A stretch of DNA of 64,000 nt from Oscarella lobularis (taxonomy: Eukaryota > Porifera > Homoscleromorpha > Homosclerophorida > Oscarellidae), in contig NC_089179.1 in assembly GCF_947507565.1 (NCBI RefSeq), forward strand, positions 186,001 to 250,000. The letters are read 5' to 3'. A program made the position numbers and the translations under genes. Positions within the stretch are counted from its first letter, which is position 1. Each line of letters begins with the position of its first letter. Positions 33,317-49,314 of the stretch are shown here, one piece after another. Below the pieces are notes generated by a model. It was not told the origin of the DNA. It ran no database searches and saw nothing but the letters and a program-made list of their open reading frames with translations.

Positions 33317-35238
33317 ATGAAGCTCGTCCACAAAGACATTAGCGACAAAAACGGATCGGGGTAGAGCGCCTGCAGCCAGAAAATCGCCGACAAACGCCAG
33401 TTTCTCGCTTCTAGATCCGTCACGCTGATCCCCGATGAAGCCGAAGACATGTGGCACATCTACAACCTCATTGCCGTCAACGACAGCCTCCGATCGACGA
33501 CAATACGGTAAGAGAAACGAATAGAGAGCCAATTTAGAACAGCAGCGTATCAAAATACGTAGAAAAGTGCAGACGGAAAGCGCGACGGGATCGACGGCGA
33601 GCAATCGCGTTCGAACGACGCTCACTCTCGCCGTCGAGAACATCGAGTTCGACACGGCAGCGAGCAAGCTGCGCGTCAAGGGCCGCAACATAGTAGAGAA
33701 TCCCCACGTCAAGGTGCAGTAGATCAGTGCGAAAAATTCAGTAGAGAGATACCCTAAGGTCCAGATGGGAGCCTATCACACAATCGACTTGGACATCAAT
33801 AAGAAGTTCACCTTAGCAAAAGGGTGTTGGGATGTCGTTGCACTGGATCGACTTGGTATTAGTACAGATTTTTATTTTATCAATTATTTCTTTTTGATTA
33901 ATTTTTTCTATAGATATGGCTTGCGATGCGGCTCGCTCGGCTGACGTTGCCGCTGTTATCATGCACGAAGGCCTCGCTCACATTTGCCTCTTGACTCCCA
34001 GCATGACTGTCGTTCGTATGCGCGTCGAGATGAATATACCGCGAAAGAGAAAGGGTAGCTGCTCGCAACACGACAAGGCACGTGCTTATTCTCTTGCCAG
34101 AGTGGGGATATGCGACTTCTTTGTTTCCATGGCAGACTCTGTTGAAGTTTTACGACAATGTAATGCAAGGAATTTTGCGTCACGTCTCTTTTGATGGTAA
34201 TTTTTTGACTTTTGATTTCTAATTAATTTAATAGGCATAATTTCAGTTGCGAAATGTGTTCTCGTTGCCAGTCCCGGATTTGTCAAAGTACGTGTCCTCT
34301 ATTGACGGGACTTGAGCTACGTATATGACGTTTCCTTCATTCACATAGGACCAGTTTTGCGAGCACATGTTTGCCCAAGCCATACGAAACGACGTTAAAG
34401 TTCTAATTGAAAACAAAGCAAAATTTCTACTAGTAAACACAGAAAATGACGATTATTTGCGCGTGACCTCGTTTTATAGGTGCACGCATCATCTGGCCAC
34501 AAGCACGCCTTGAAAGGTAATTTGAACGCAAGTTGGATTTACATATTGAAGCCTCTTTGATTTAGAGGTGTTGGTCAATCCTTCTGTGATGGCTAAGTTG
34601 TCAGATACAAAAGTAAGCGAGAATTTCTGACATTGACTCCTAAACTGTATTTCCTAGGCAACGGCTGAAGTAAAGGCGCTGGACGCTTTCTATGCAATGT
34701 TGCAAAACGAGCCGGATCGCGCTTTCTACGGGTAAAACGTTTATTATGTAGATACTGTTTTGAAATTTTTGTCTCTCAGTATTGGTCACGTTGAAGCGGC
34801 CGATAGCCATAATGGAATTGAAGTTCTTCTGATATCAGATGAATTATTCAGGTAGGGAAGAAAACGTCACAGCGTTTTGGGACATTTTTTCTCTTTAGAT
34901 CAACTGATTTGGCGACGAGACGTCGCTACGTTGCACTCGTTGAAAGTGTAAAAGAAAGTGGAGGTGATGTACGGTAAGAAGAAAAGGGTGGTGGGGGAAC
35001 TGACTGGAGATAAATGTTTCAACTTTCTTATCAGCGTATTTTCGAGTCTTCACGTCTCAGGAGAACGTAAGGCGTATTACATCCATCGTTAATCAATCAA
35101 TCAATTGATTTAGAACTCGGCAAACTATCCGGGGTTGCAGCAATCCTCCGTTTTCCCTTACCAGATATCGCTGATTTGGTTGACGACGACGACGATGACG
35201 ACGACGACAGTGACGCCGGCGCTGATAAGGAAAAGTAA
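33317..35238 (+). CDS. PELO: Pelota, mRNA surveillance and ribosome rescue factor
   Basis: PELO (Dom34) is an eRF1-like protein that with HBS1 splits ribosomes stalled on broken mRNAs in the cytoplasm. N-terminal Sm-like domain: MKLVHKDISDKNGS, TLIPDEAEDMWHIYNLI, DSLRSTTIRKVQTESATGS, NRVRTTLTLAVE. Then VKMGAYHTIDLDINKKFTLA, central domain DVAAVIMHEGLAHICLLTPS, NIPRKRKGSCSQHDKA and LVASPGF (the site facing the GTPase), and the C-terminal domain [86 protein letters not shown]. The acidic tail has a run of Asp. Full length, about 390 residues, with about 10 introns of 45-90 bp. It has no GGQ, as expected for pelota. Confidence 0.97.
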
Positions 35239-35323
35239 GGAAACGTTTATGCACACAACAAACAGCAAGAAAAATACGTATATATATAATATTCATTAAA
35301 TTTTTTGCTTTCATGTACATAAG

Positions 35324-36316
35324 TCATTCTTCTTCGTCCTCCTTGAATTCCCTCACTCGATCAGGTATCCAACGTCGAAGAGCAATCTCCTGCACGCCAA
35401 ATCGATGCAAGCAATCCGGTCGACTCATCGCCTCCTCATTCACATCAGCCGGCTTCAGAACGTGAAGCAAAATCAAGTCCTTCGAGACGGCCGCATTGAT
35501 TCGATGCACACCAGCGAGATATTGCCACGTGAACGCCGACGTCGAATCGATGGCCTCTTCGGTCGCCGCATCCGTCATTCGAACGAGTATGGCAGCGTTG
35601 GAGTGATAGTACGGTGGTCCGTGCTTATAGATGAGATACTCGACGCCGTATTTCTCGCCGGATCGAACGACCCAACCCTTGCTTCGAAGATAATGATAGG
35701 CGACGTACGAGGCGATGAAGTCGGTCTGATTGGCTCGACATGAGGTCCAGAGGCGAGCCGAACTCAACACTCGTCCCTCGGAATCTCTCACGATCAAGCA
35801 GCCGAGACCGTAGGAGAGAAAAACGGCTTCGCATAGGCTCAATTGAAGATATTCCTTCACTGGATAGAGAGGAGAGTCGTCCGATTCGACTGCGTCGGTC
35901 GGTAGGGTGTCGGCTGTTATTTCGGTCTCGTTTTGTGCTGTCGTTTCTAGGCCCGCCTCCGCGAACCACTCGCGTCGTCGCTTTCGTCGCACGCGATTGC
36001 GCGTCGTCACGTCTTCCTCCAGTTCCTTCGCTTCGTTTTCTGGGCGACGCGACGTTCGTCGTTTCGGTAAGCGCAGCTGATCGTCTCGGCCTGGACCGCT
36101 CCTCGATAGCATTCCTTTGCCGAAGAAACCGCGCCGATAGAGCGAGTCCATGTCGCGCTTTTCGGTTATCCACACGGCGTTTTCGACCAATTGGCCTTCA
36201 AACGGACCCAAAGCAACGCCATCTTCGTCCAACGACTGTATAGGAATGGGAAAGGGAGCCGCTAGCGGGGCGGAGGTCCTTTTTCGATGAGGCTTGTGCA
36301 GTGCCTGTTCTTCCAT
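35324..36316 (-). CDS. TSEN2: tRNA-splicing endonuclease catalytic subunit Sen2
   Basis: TSEN2 cuts the 5' splice site of intron-containing pre-tRNAs within the nuclear TSEN complex. Start at 36316 (MEEQALHKPHRKR) chosen because it aligns with the vertebrate start; the frame is open further upstream. N-terminal part: DSLYRRGFFGKGMLSRSGP. Catalytic domain: EYLQLSLCEAVFLSYGLGCL, YVAYHYLRSKGWVVRSGEKYG, LIYKHGPPYYHS and AVSKDLILLHVL. The expected triad is present: Tyr of LIY, His eight residues later in YYH, and Lys of VSKD. 330 residues, shorter than human TSEN2 because the linker is reduced. It is intronless, unusual for this region. It converges on PELO, with 85 bp between stops. Confidence 0.93.
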   Translation of the reverse strand: MEEQALHKPHRKRTSAPLAAPFPIPIQSLDEDGVALGPFEGQLVENAVWITEKRDMDSLYRRGFFGKGMLSRSGPGRDDQLRLPKRRTSRRPENEAKELEEDVTTRNRVRRKRRREWFAEAGLETTAQNETEITADTLPTDAVESDDSPLYPVKEYLQLSLCEAVFLSYGLGCLIVRDSEGRVLSSARLWTSCRANQTDFIASYVAYHYLRSKGWVVRSGEKYGVEYLIYKHGPPYYHSNAAILVRMTDAATEEAIDSTSAFTWQYLAGVHRINAAVSKDLILLHVLKPADVNEEAMSRPDCLHRFGVQEIALRRWIPDRVREFKEDEEE

Positions 36317-36634
36317 TGTCCCACGTGCCTCATCACGTGCCATAGGGTTACCAGCTAAAAACATTACGCGTTGAAGTGTTAAAATTTTGTTTTGCCCCCA
36401 CCGAGCGAATTTCAGCGAAAAAGATTTTTGATGCAAGTACATGTATGTATTCATCTATTTATTATTGATGCCCCCACCCACCGAAGAAGGGACCAATCCC
36501 CATGAGATCATCATAGACACATCATCCCTCTCCCAAGTCCCGCGTGCGTGCGCGGACACAGAGACGAAACTGCAATGGCGGAAGTGTTTCACCGACCGTA
36601 TCGCAGTGCGATTTAGGGGCCCACGACGCGACCG
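36317..36634. promoter_or_regulatory. Divergent promoter region of TSEN2 and SBNO
   Basis: 318 bp between the TSEN2 start (-) and SBNO start (+). No further gene is supported. Both promoters and 5' UTRs should lie here. Confidence 0.5.
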
Positions 36635-42652
<6,018 letters not shown>

Positions 42653-42910
42653 TTAATTTCTGTTGTGTTTGTGTGCATGTAAATAGACTATAAGATTTAC
42701 GAGACAGATGCACCCATGATAGAAGAGAACGGTTTATTTTGCTTTTTTCACCTGGCTCTAATAGAGTTGCAGAGCGGGTAAATGCTGTTCTCTATGTCCT
42801 CCTGAAGTCTACAGATTAAAACTGCAAGATGTTAAGTCTTCACTCTATCTTTCGTTTCTTGTGTGGAATGCTTTAGCCTTTAGGGTTTATCACGTGCTAG
42901 TGGCGCAGAG

Positions 42911-44411
42911 ATGGCTGCCGATCGTTTCAAATTGTCCGTGACGGACGTCTACGAAACGACGGCGTCAGTAGGAAGCGAATTTCAGCGATTTGTCGACCTG
43001 TACGGCAGCGAATCTATCGAAAGGCTCATGCCGGCCGTCCTGAAAGCGCTCGAGCAACTCGAATCGCTCGCAATAGCGGCAGAGGAGACCGACGACGAAG
43101 TGAAGAACCTCAAGTTAGAACGAGACATCGCCAAACGCGATTTGGCCGAAGAGAAGCGAAAGCAACGCCAAAAGGAAGCAGTGAGAACAAGAAAGGGGGG
43201 GCGGGGTTGAATTCGGAGGCTTCTCTAGGACATGGCGAGCGTTATAGACAGCCTAGAGCGCGAGATAGCGACTCTCCAGGACAAGAGAACTCAGAAAACT
43301 AAAGCATCGACAGCCGAAACGACGAGCGGCGCAAGGAACGCCGCAGAAACGGCGACAACGGTTCTGGAAGGAGAAGACGAAGGTAAGAAGAACTATCTAT
43401 TTTTCTTTGGCAGTCCCGAAGACAAACAACAACAACGACGTCACTGTAACAGTCACAGAGGTTGTCCTCACTAAAGAGATTTTTACCGTAGACGCGTTGC
43501 GGACGATGACGGAAAGGTTTGCTGCCAAGAGTGACGAGGTGAAATACAAGGAAAGAGAGCTGGCAAAGAAAGATGACGATATTGCCGCCGTACGTGTTTA
43601 GTTATTGTTTCCTTGCCCTATTGACTTCTGTCCGGTTTTTTTCTTAGCTGAATCAACAGATCAAGCGCCTTGCGACTGTGAATGAGGACCTGCGGAAGAA
43701 CGTCGCTCTCTATCGGGCAAAATACGATAGTATGGCGGAAGCCAAAACAACGGTAGAATTCCAGCTGGAAGTGACGCGACAGACGGTGACACAGCTGGAG
43801 AAGCGGATTGAAGAGCAGGACGAGGCTCTGGCAGAGACTAACAAGTCGGAAAAAGACCACGATGTTAGTGAAAAAGAAAAAGTGACCGAGCCTGTTCGGC
43901 CGAGAACAATGAGAGAAAATTCACTTGAGCCAAGGTATTCACTCGAAGACCTCAGAACGGTGCTGAAACAGAGAAATGACTGGCAGACAAAAGCCTATGC
44001 GTTGAAGGACGAATTGGAGGCAATAAAGATAAAGTAAGCAAAGGAGCTATAGTTAAAAATAAAAGATTATTGTTTTTTTTTAGGTTTAACATTGACTGGC
44101 CATCAGATGAAGAGGAGGAGGAGGATGACGAGACAGGGATGGTCAGTCGACATCTCGAAGGTAAAGGTACGTCATCGTCGAAGAAAAAGTCTGGAGTCAG
44201 TCCCAAGGCAGTGGCGGCTCCTCAACCAGTCGAGGTGCTAGAAATGAGCGAGATACATCACAAGGAGAAGACTGAAGTCGACGGCGGTCGTAAGCTATCC
44301 GGCGTCAAGCAAATGTAAGTCTTATGAAAAACAGCAGTCTATAGTCTATCTATGAATTTTCCTAGTTTGAGTGAACTGCCGAGCTTTGGCACCGAAGACA
44401 AAAACAACTAA
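42911..44411 (+). CDS. RILPL1: RILP-like protein (RH1/RH2 coiled coil, Rab effector)
   Basis: RILP-family proteins bind Rabs (Rab7, Rab8/10/36) through an RH2 domain and motor adaptors through an N-terminal RH1 domain, controlling vesicle transport and ciliary content. RH1 is seen at 42925-43150: LSVTDVYETTASVGSEFQRF, YGSESIERLMPAVLKALEQLE. A long heptad-rich coiled coil follows (about 43160-43900). RH2 is at about 43930-44030: PRYSLEDLRTVLKQRNDWQT, KAYALKDELEAIK, matching the human RFTLQELRDVLHERNELKSK pattern. The C-terminal part (about 44090-44400) is acidic, then Ser/Lys-rich. About seven exons. The choice among RILP, RILPL1 and RILPL2 rests on length and coiled coil; RILPL1-like is favoured. 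It begins 258 bp after the SBNO stop. Confidence 0.85.
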
Positions 44412-44552
44412 TAATTTTATATGCAATTTTTTTGATTGGTAGGTAATTCATAACTTTCATGTTTGCTCAAGTTTTTTTTTGCTGTTCTTATTACACCAGG
44501 TTATACACGTACGGGGCTTGAGCCCGTCTAGCCTTTACTGACTCCTTTACTG

Positions 44553-45650
44553 ATGGCCGAGGAGTCCTTCCTTTTTTCTATCGTACCCGAAGCGTCTCGC
44601 GAAGCGATAGGCTTCGCTCGAGCGTCCAAAAACGCGACGCTTTCCACTCTGAGACGCGAAATCCAAGTCCAACTAGACGATCTTCCAACCGAATTCAAAT
44701 TCCTGCTAAAATCATCGACAAGCGGCCGATTCTGCCCAGTATCGACGAAACAGGAGACAACCGAAGAATCGTCGATCTATCTCCCGTCGGGAGACGTGCA
44801 CATACGCCTTCCCTGCCCTTCGATTCGAAAGAGAGGAGACGAAGTAGTAGCGAAAATCGATCGCCCCAACTCTTCTTCGTCGTCGTCCGAGTTCAGTATG
44901 TCAGACTACGACGATCACGAAGGCTTGCTCGAAGAGTACGGCATCGCTCCGAAGAAAGCGCCGCCCGGGTTCAAGCAATCGAGCAAGACGGTCGCTCGAT
45001 CGGACGACGGGCAAACGAAAAGCGTCGTCCCTTCTCTTCCTCGCGATTTCAAAGTGGTCGAACGAGAGGTGTGGGATCAGAAGACGAATAAACTTCGCGC
45101 AGTCGAAGTGAGAACATTTTAAATTAATTAATTAATTAATTGATTTAATTAATTGATTTTTTGAACTCTCAGAAATTCGTCGTATTTGGCGAAGAGGCGA
45201 GCGACATGAAGAACGTCATGCGTCAAGTGACGGAACTCTCGATATTCTACGAACGCGATCCCAAGATGCGAGTGTCATCGCTTGTCTACTATTTACCCAA
45301 GATGCGCATTCACGCCAAGGGAAGCGCCTATAAAGAAAAATACCTAAAAGTAGGAGCGGGGAATATTCGAGATGGCAATACAATCTGAATCTTTTTCTCC
45401 AGCCCTTAATCGAATTTGTTGAGTTGGAGCACGAGAGAGTCATATCCGAAATTGAGGCGATGATTTCCAATAAGGAAATCTCGTTTCATTATCTCTGGTA
45501 TCTGTTTCCAATAAAGGCAAAGTTTGTTGGATGCGAAGGCGATGATCAGTTTGGCAGCGAGGTTCACGATAGCAAATATCGATCCGGATTCTTTGGGGCG
45601 ACGTTTCAAGTAAGAGACAAAATTTTCATTTAATTAACGAGTCTGGGATT

Positions 45651-45682
<32 letters not shown>

Positions 45683-47231
45683 TGAGGTGGGAGGATACAT
45701 TGTCAAGGCGAACGGGCTTCGATTCTTCACGTCGATGAAGTGGTTTGCTATTGGCGAATACGACGGATTGAGATCGATTGACTCTCTTCCAATTCATCCA
45801 CTGGAAGAAGGCAGCGATCAATTCAAGTCTTTAGTATGCAGAGGAGAAGTCTTTCGCCAAGGTAGGGGTGATAAAACGATCCCCCCGGCTTTATACACTG
45901 TGACTTCTTTAGTTGGCGTTGGAGCTCACTACATGAACTACAAGGGAAATCTGCTGTGGAGAGAATACACCTATACAAATCGATTTAAGGCTGATGGAAG
46001 GGTAAGAAGTAATCTAGAAAATCATCTCTCATATGATTCCCTCAAGGTTATGGTCGACGGAGCGAGCTTCGGACGTTTTAATCCCGACTATCGCGGCTTC
46101 GCGGCGTCGTCTTCGGACGACGAGCGCGTGCTCGACGTCCTTCCCGACGCGAAGCTCTTTCAAACGTGGCCCACTGTAACCGGTTTCTCGTTCGCTGCGA
46201 AGAAGTGGGGCGAGCTTCGACTGCCCGATCTCGAACCGATCGCCTTCGACGAGAGCTCGTTCTCTCGACTCGTTCTCGACGAGAGAAAGAAGAAACTCAT
46301 ATTCAGTCTCGTCACGAATAGTAGCAAATCGTTTACGGATATTATAGGAGGAAAAGGCGGAGGCTGGTACATTGGGTCACACAAAGAGATTTCCCTGACT
46401 TTTTTTCTCTTCCTTACAGTATCTTTCTTCTCCACGGTCCTCCCGGGGTTGGTAAAACTCTAACGGCGGAGGCGATAGCCGAACTTCTTCACCGTCCTTT
46501 GTACAGTGTTACAATAGGGGAATTAGGAATAACGACGGTATGGATTAAAATCTTCACAGGACTATTGACTATTTTTTTCTAGTCGGAGCTCGAAGGAAAA
46601 CTGCGGCAGATTCTCGAAGTCGCTTCCGTTTGGAATGCCGTAATTCTCATCGACGAAGCCGACATCTTTTTGGAACGGTACGCTCGCCAACTGAATTTCA
46701 ATTATCATTTTCCTCGTCTAGACGATCTGAAAACGATTTGAGTCGCAATGCCTTAGTTGGCATATTCCTCCGGCTTTTGGAATACCACCAGGGCGTCATG
46801 TTTCTGACGACGAATCGCGTTCGATCGTTCGACGAAGCGTTTCACAGTCGAATATCGGTCGCCTTGCACTACGAGGCGTTGGATTACGAAGCCCGCAAAC
46901 AGGTCGTCTAACAAGCTTGATTTATGATATGATTTCGATACACATGTGCTACACTAGGTGTGGCAAAATTTGCTTGAAGCTGCCGACGTCGCTAGTGCGT
47001 CATTAGACTTGTCTCAGTTAGCTAATTATGATTTAAATGGACGTCAAATCAAGACGACAATACGTTTAGCTCAGACTCTAGCCTACACGGTACGTTTGAC
47101 CAAGACAAAAATAAATTTTTGACGTCGCTATTTATTCTACGCAGGAAGGACTCGCCGTGGGCATGAAACACGTCGAAGAAACGGTCCTCGTGGCGAAACA
47201 ATTCGAGAACGATTTGAGAGGCAGCACCTAA
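44553..47231 (+). CDS. AAA+ ATPase with large N-terminal domain (unnamed family)
   Basis: The N-terminal 550 or so residues include a Ser/acidic linker and a conserved globular region (about 45170-46130: FVVFGEEASD, HERVISEIEAMI, FHYLWYLFPIKAKF, YVVKANGLRFFTSMKWF-like strand, YRGFAA). A single AAA+ module follows: FLLHGPPGVGKTLTAEAIAE (Walker A, about 46432-46490), VILIDEADIFLERR (Walker B, about 46640), NALVGIFLRLLEYHQGVMFL and TTNRVRSFDEAFHSRIS (sensor 1 and arginine-finger region), then a lid domain ending FENDLRGST. This layout is known from many fungal and some invertebrate proteins annotated only as AAA-type ATPases, with no assigned substrate. About ten introns; the one near 45640-45688 has a CTTT repeat as its polypyrimidine tract. 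I cannot assign a function. Confidence 0.8.
45651..45683. repeat. CTTT/TTTC tetranucleotide microsatellite at an intron end
   Basis: About eight TTTC units directly before the exon that begins with GGYIVKANGL in the AAA ATPase gene. Length changes here could alter splicing. Confidence 0.8.
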
Positions 47232-47307
47232 GTAGGACAGGTGCGCGCGCGTGCGTACGTTCGAGTTCCGGCGTAAGGCGGTTTTGCGTTCCTCGCGTGT
47301 TTGCCCC

Positions 47308-48294
47308 ATGTCGCTATCGACTACCCAAGTGCCTCGCGCTTTTCGCGAGGACTTCGTTCGCACCGGTTACCGCGCACCGAATCTAACGGCGAAGCAGTGC
47401 CTCGCGAGCCTATTCGAATGCCACAACGAAACGGCGAACGTTTGGACGCATCTCATTCCGACGCTCTTCTTTGCCGCCTTGGCCGTCCAATGCGCCGTCG
47501 TCGACGAGAAGCCTCGCGCTTGGCCCATGGTCGTATTCGTCGCCGGTCTCGTCGTGAATACGGGCTGCAGCACCGTCGCTCATCTATTCAGTACAATGTC
47601 GGTAAGAAGTCGTCACATCTGCTATTATATCGACTACTCTGGAATATCGATTGTTGGCCTGACCGTCAGCATCGGTTACTATTACTACAGCTTTCCGCTC
47701 GGAGGTGTGGCGCTTCGAAACCGGTACATTTCCGGGTCTGTTTTCGTTGGAGCGTTGGCGTGTTTTTTGTCGTGCGGTTCGAGGCATTATAGGGTCGACG
47801 CGTGGCAAAAGTCGGCGAGAACTGCGTCGTTTGGCCTCTGCTATGCGTACACTACTCTGCCTCTGCTCATTCGTATTGCATGGGCTGACCGTTGGGAATT
47901 TATTTTGGTTGGCCACGTGGCTCACGTTGCCCTCATGATAGCTGCTTCGTTTGTGTATACGGCTAAGGTTCCTGAAAGGTTTTGGCCCGGTCGATTTGAT
48001 TTGTTCGGTCACAGTCACTGTTTGATGCACATTTTGTTTGATTTTTCGATTCTGCTGCAGTTTGTCTGCGTCAGGTTCGATATGGAGAATCGTGAGGGTA
48101 TGACGCAGTGGCCTGTACCTACTTATAACGAGCTTCTCCTACCTCTGTTCATGTTGATTGCTATGAATTTTACAATTATTTGGTACTTTATTAGTAGAAT
48201 GAGCCCTCGGAAGGAAAGAGGTGCCAAATCATTCGAAAAACGGAGAAAAAGATTGTCGTCGTGGCAGGAACACTTTAACTTTCGAGCTATGTAA
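47308..48294 (+). CDS. Membrane progestin receptor-type PAQR protein
   Basis: PAQR proteins are seven-helix membrane proteins with a zinc site and ceramidase-like or steroid-receptor activity. N-terminal motif: FVRTGYRAPNLTAKQCLASL, FECHNETANVWTHLIPTLFF. Then the motif with the first His and Asp (STVAHLFSTMSVRSRHICYY, IDYSGISIVG) and the final HxxxH of GHSHCLMHILF (about 48008-48040). Seven or eight hydrophobic segments are spread over 328 residues. The GYR.PNL and DYSGIS forms point to the mPR group (PAQR5-9). The coding sequence is a single exon, unlike its neighbours. It starts 76 bp after the AAA ATPase stop. The exact paralogue cannot be told. Confidence 0.88.
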   Translation: MSLSTTQVPRAFREDFVRTGYRAPNLTAKQCLASLFECHNETANVWTHLIPTLFFAALAVQCAVVDEKPRAWPMVVFVAGLVVNTGCSTVAHLFSTMSVRSRHICYYIDYSGISIVGLTVSIGYYYYSFPLGGVALRNRYISGSVFVGALACFLSCGSRHYRVDAWQKSARTASFGLCYAYTTLPLLIRIAWADRWEFILVGHVAHVALMIAASFVYTAKVPERFWPGRFDLFGHSHCLMHILFDFSILLQFVCVRFDMENREGMTQWPVPTYNELLLPLFMLIAMNFTIIWYFISRMSPRKERGAKSFEKRRKRLSSWQEHFNFRAM

Positions 48295-48386
48295 GTGGCT
48301 GGTTGTTTCAGACATGTTTTCTCACTGAATTGCATTTTATTGGTCACACGCACGGGTCTTTTCGCCGCGCACTTTCCCGTACAAGG

Positions 48387-49184
48387 ATGCAAGACCCAAT
48401 TGTGATCTTGGGAAAGGATTTAGAGGAAATCGTGCGTGCAGACGAAGCTAATACGAGAGTGAGACAGCGGGACAATGGCCATTTGGCAATGCACTGCTCC
48501 GATTTGAAGGACTTCCTTTCGAAGCATCGACAACGTTCGCGCCTGCCTCATTTTGTGTCCTTACTAGTATATCCTATAGGTGTCTCCGTGCACGAAGTGC
48601 TTCAAGACTGTGACGTTTGCTTCGAGCCCGTTCTCGCACCACCGAAGGTAGAAATCGTTTCCACGTGGATTTTGCTGAAATCTGCTTACATATTCATTCT
48701 CAGAATCCTGAACTTGAAGCGCGGTTAGCAAAACTAAGAGCTCAGGAAGAACAGAGGAAATATGATCAAATGGTTAGAAACGTTGTTTCAGATAAAAAGG
48801 GAAAGGTATGCATATGAGAGCGACCTTTCAATTTTGGTTATAGGCTGATGTTTAGGACAATCCTGCAGCTGAGTTTCGACAGGAAGGTTTGCCTCGTTGT
48901 TGTTGTCTTTATCTTTGTTTGATTGGGGGTGTGACTAGTGAAAAAGATGCGTCTGCATTGCGCAGGCATGATCAATTATCTTATAACGATCGTAGGAGCA
49001 TTTTTCTTTGGCTATTTTTCTGCGAGATATGCATTTTCATCGTTTGAAGAGGTAAGAACGATATACTGTATTAGCAAAAATGATTTACATTTATTCGTTT
49101 TTGTAGCAAATTCTTACAGGAGTGGTATTTGGAGTAGTTGTTCTCTTTGTCGATTTGTACTTTATTGCAAATCGAAGTAACTAA
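48387..49184 (+). CDS. TMEM199: V-ATPase assembly factor TMEM199 (Vma12 family)
   Basis: TMEM199/Vma12 is an ER membrane factor needed to assemble the V0 sector of the vacuolar H+-ATPase. Seen: a soluble N-terminal region; VSVHEVLQDCDVCFEPVLAP (about 48588), then PPKNPELEARLAKLRAQEEQ and KYDQMVRNV (matching human PPRNPELVARLEKIK...EYKRITRNV); and two C-terminal helices (about 48955-49025, INYLITIVGAFFFGYFSARY; about 49108-49170, ILTGVVFGVVVLFVDLYFI). It ends ANRSN. About 200 residues in five exons. It sits 92 bp after the PAQR gene and 130 bp before STPG2. Confidence 0.88.
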
Positions 49185-49314
49185 AAAGAAGGATTGTGCG
49201 CGCACACGTGTGTGTCAACAGTGGTTATCCGGGAACCCTATCTACACTAACTGTCGCCACGACGACCTGCGAGGACAAGAAGAGAAAACCGTGCGTTTTC
49301 CCTCCTTCCTCGCC

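Noticed and set aside
33287-33712. A 141-codon minus-strand frame over the PELO N-terminus
   Set aside because: The plus strand encodes the conserved pelota N-terminal domain; the minus frame is a shadow.
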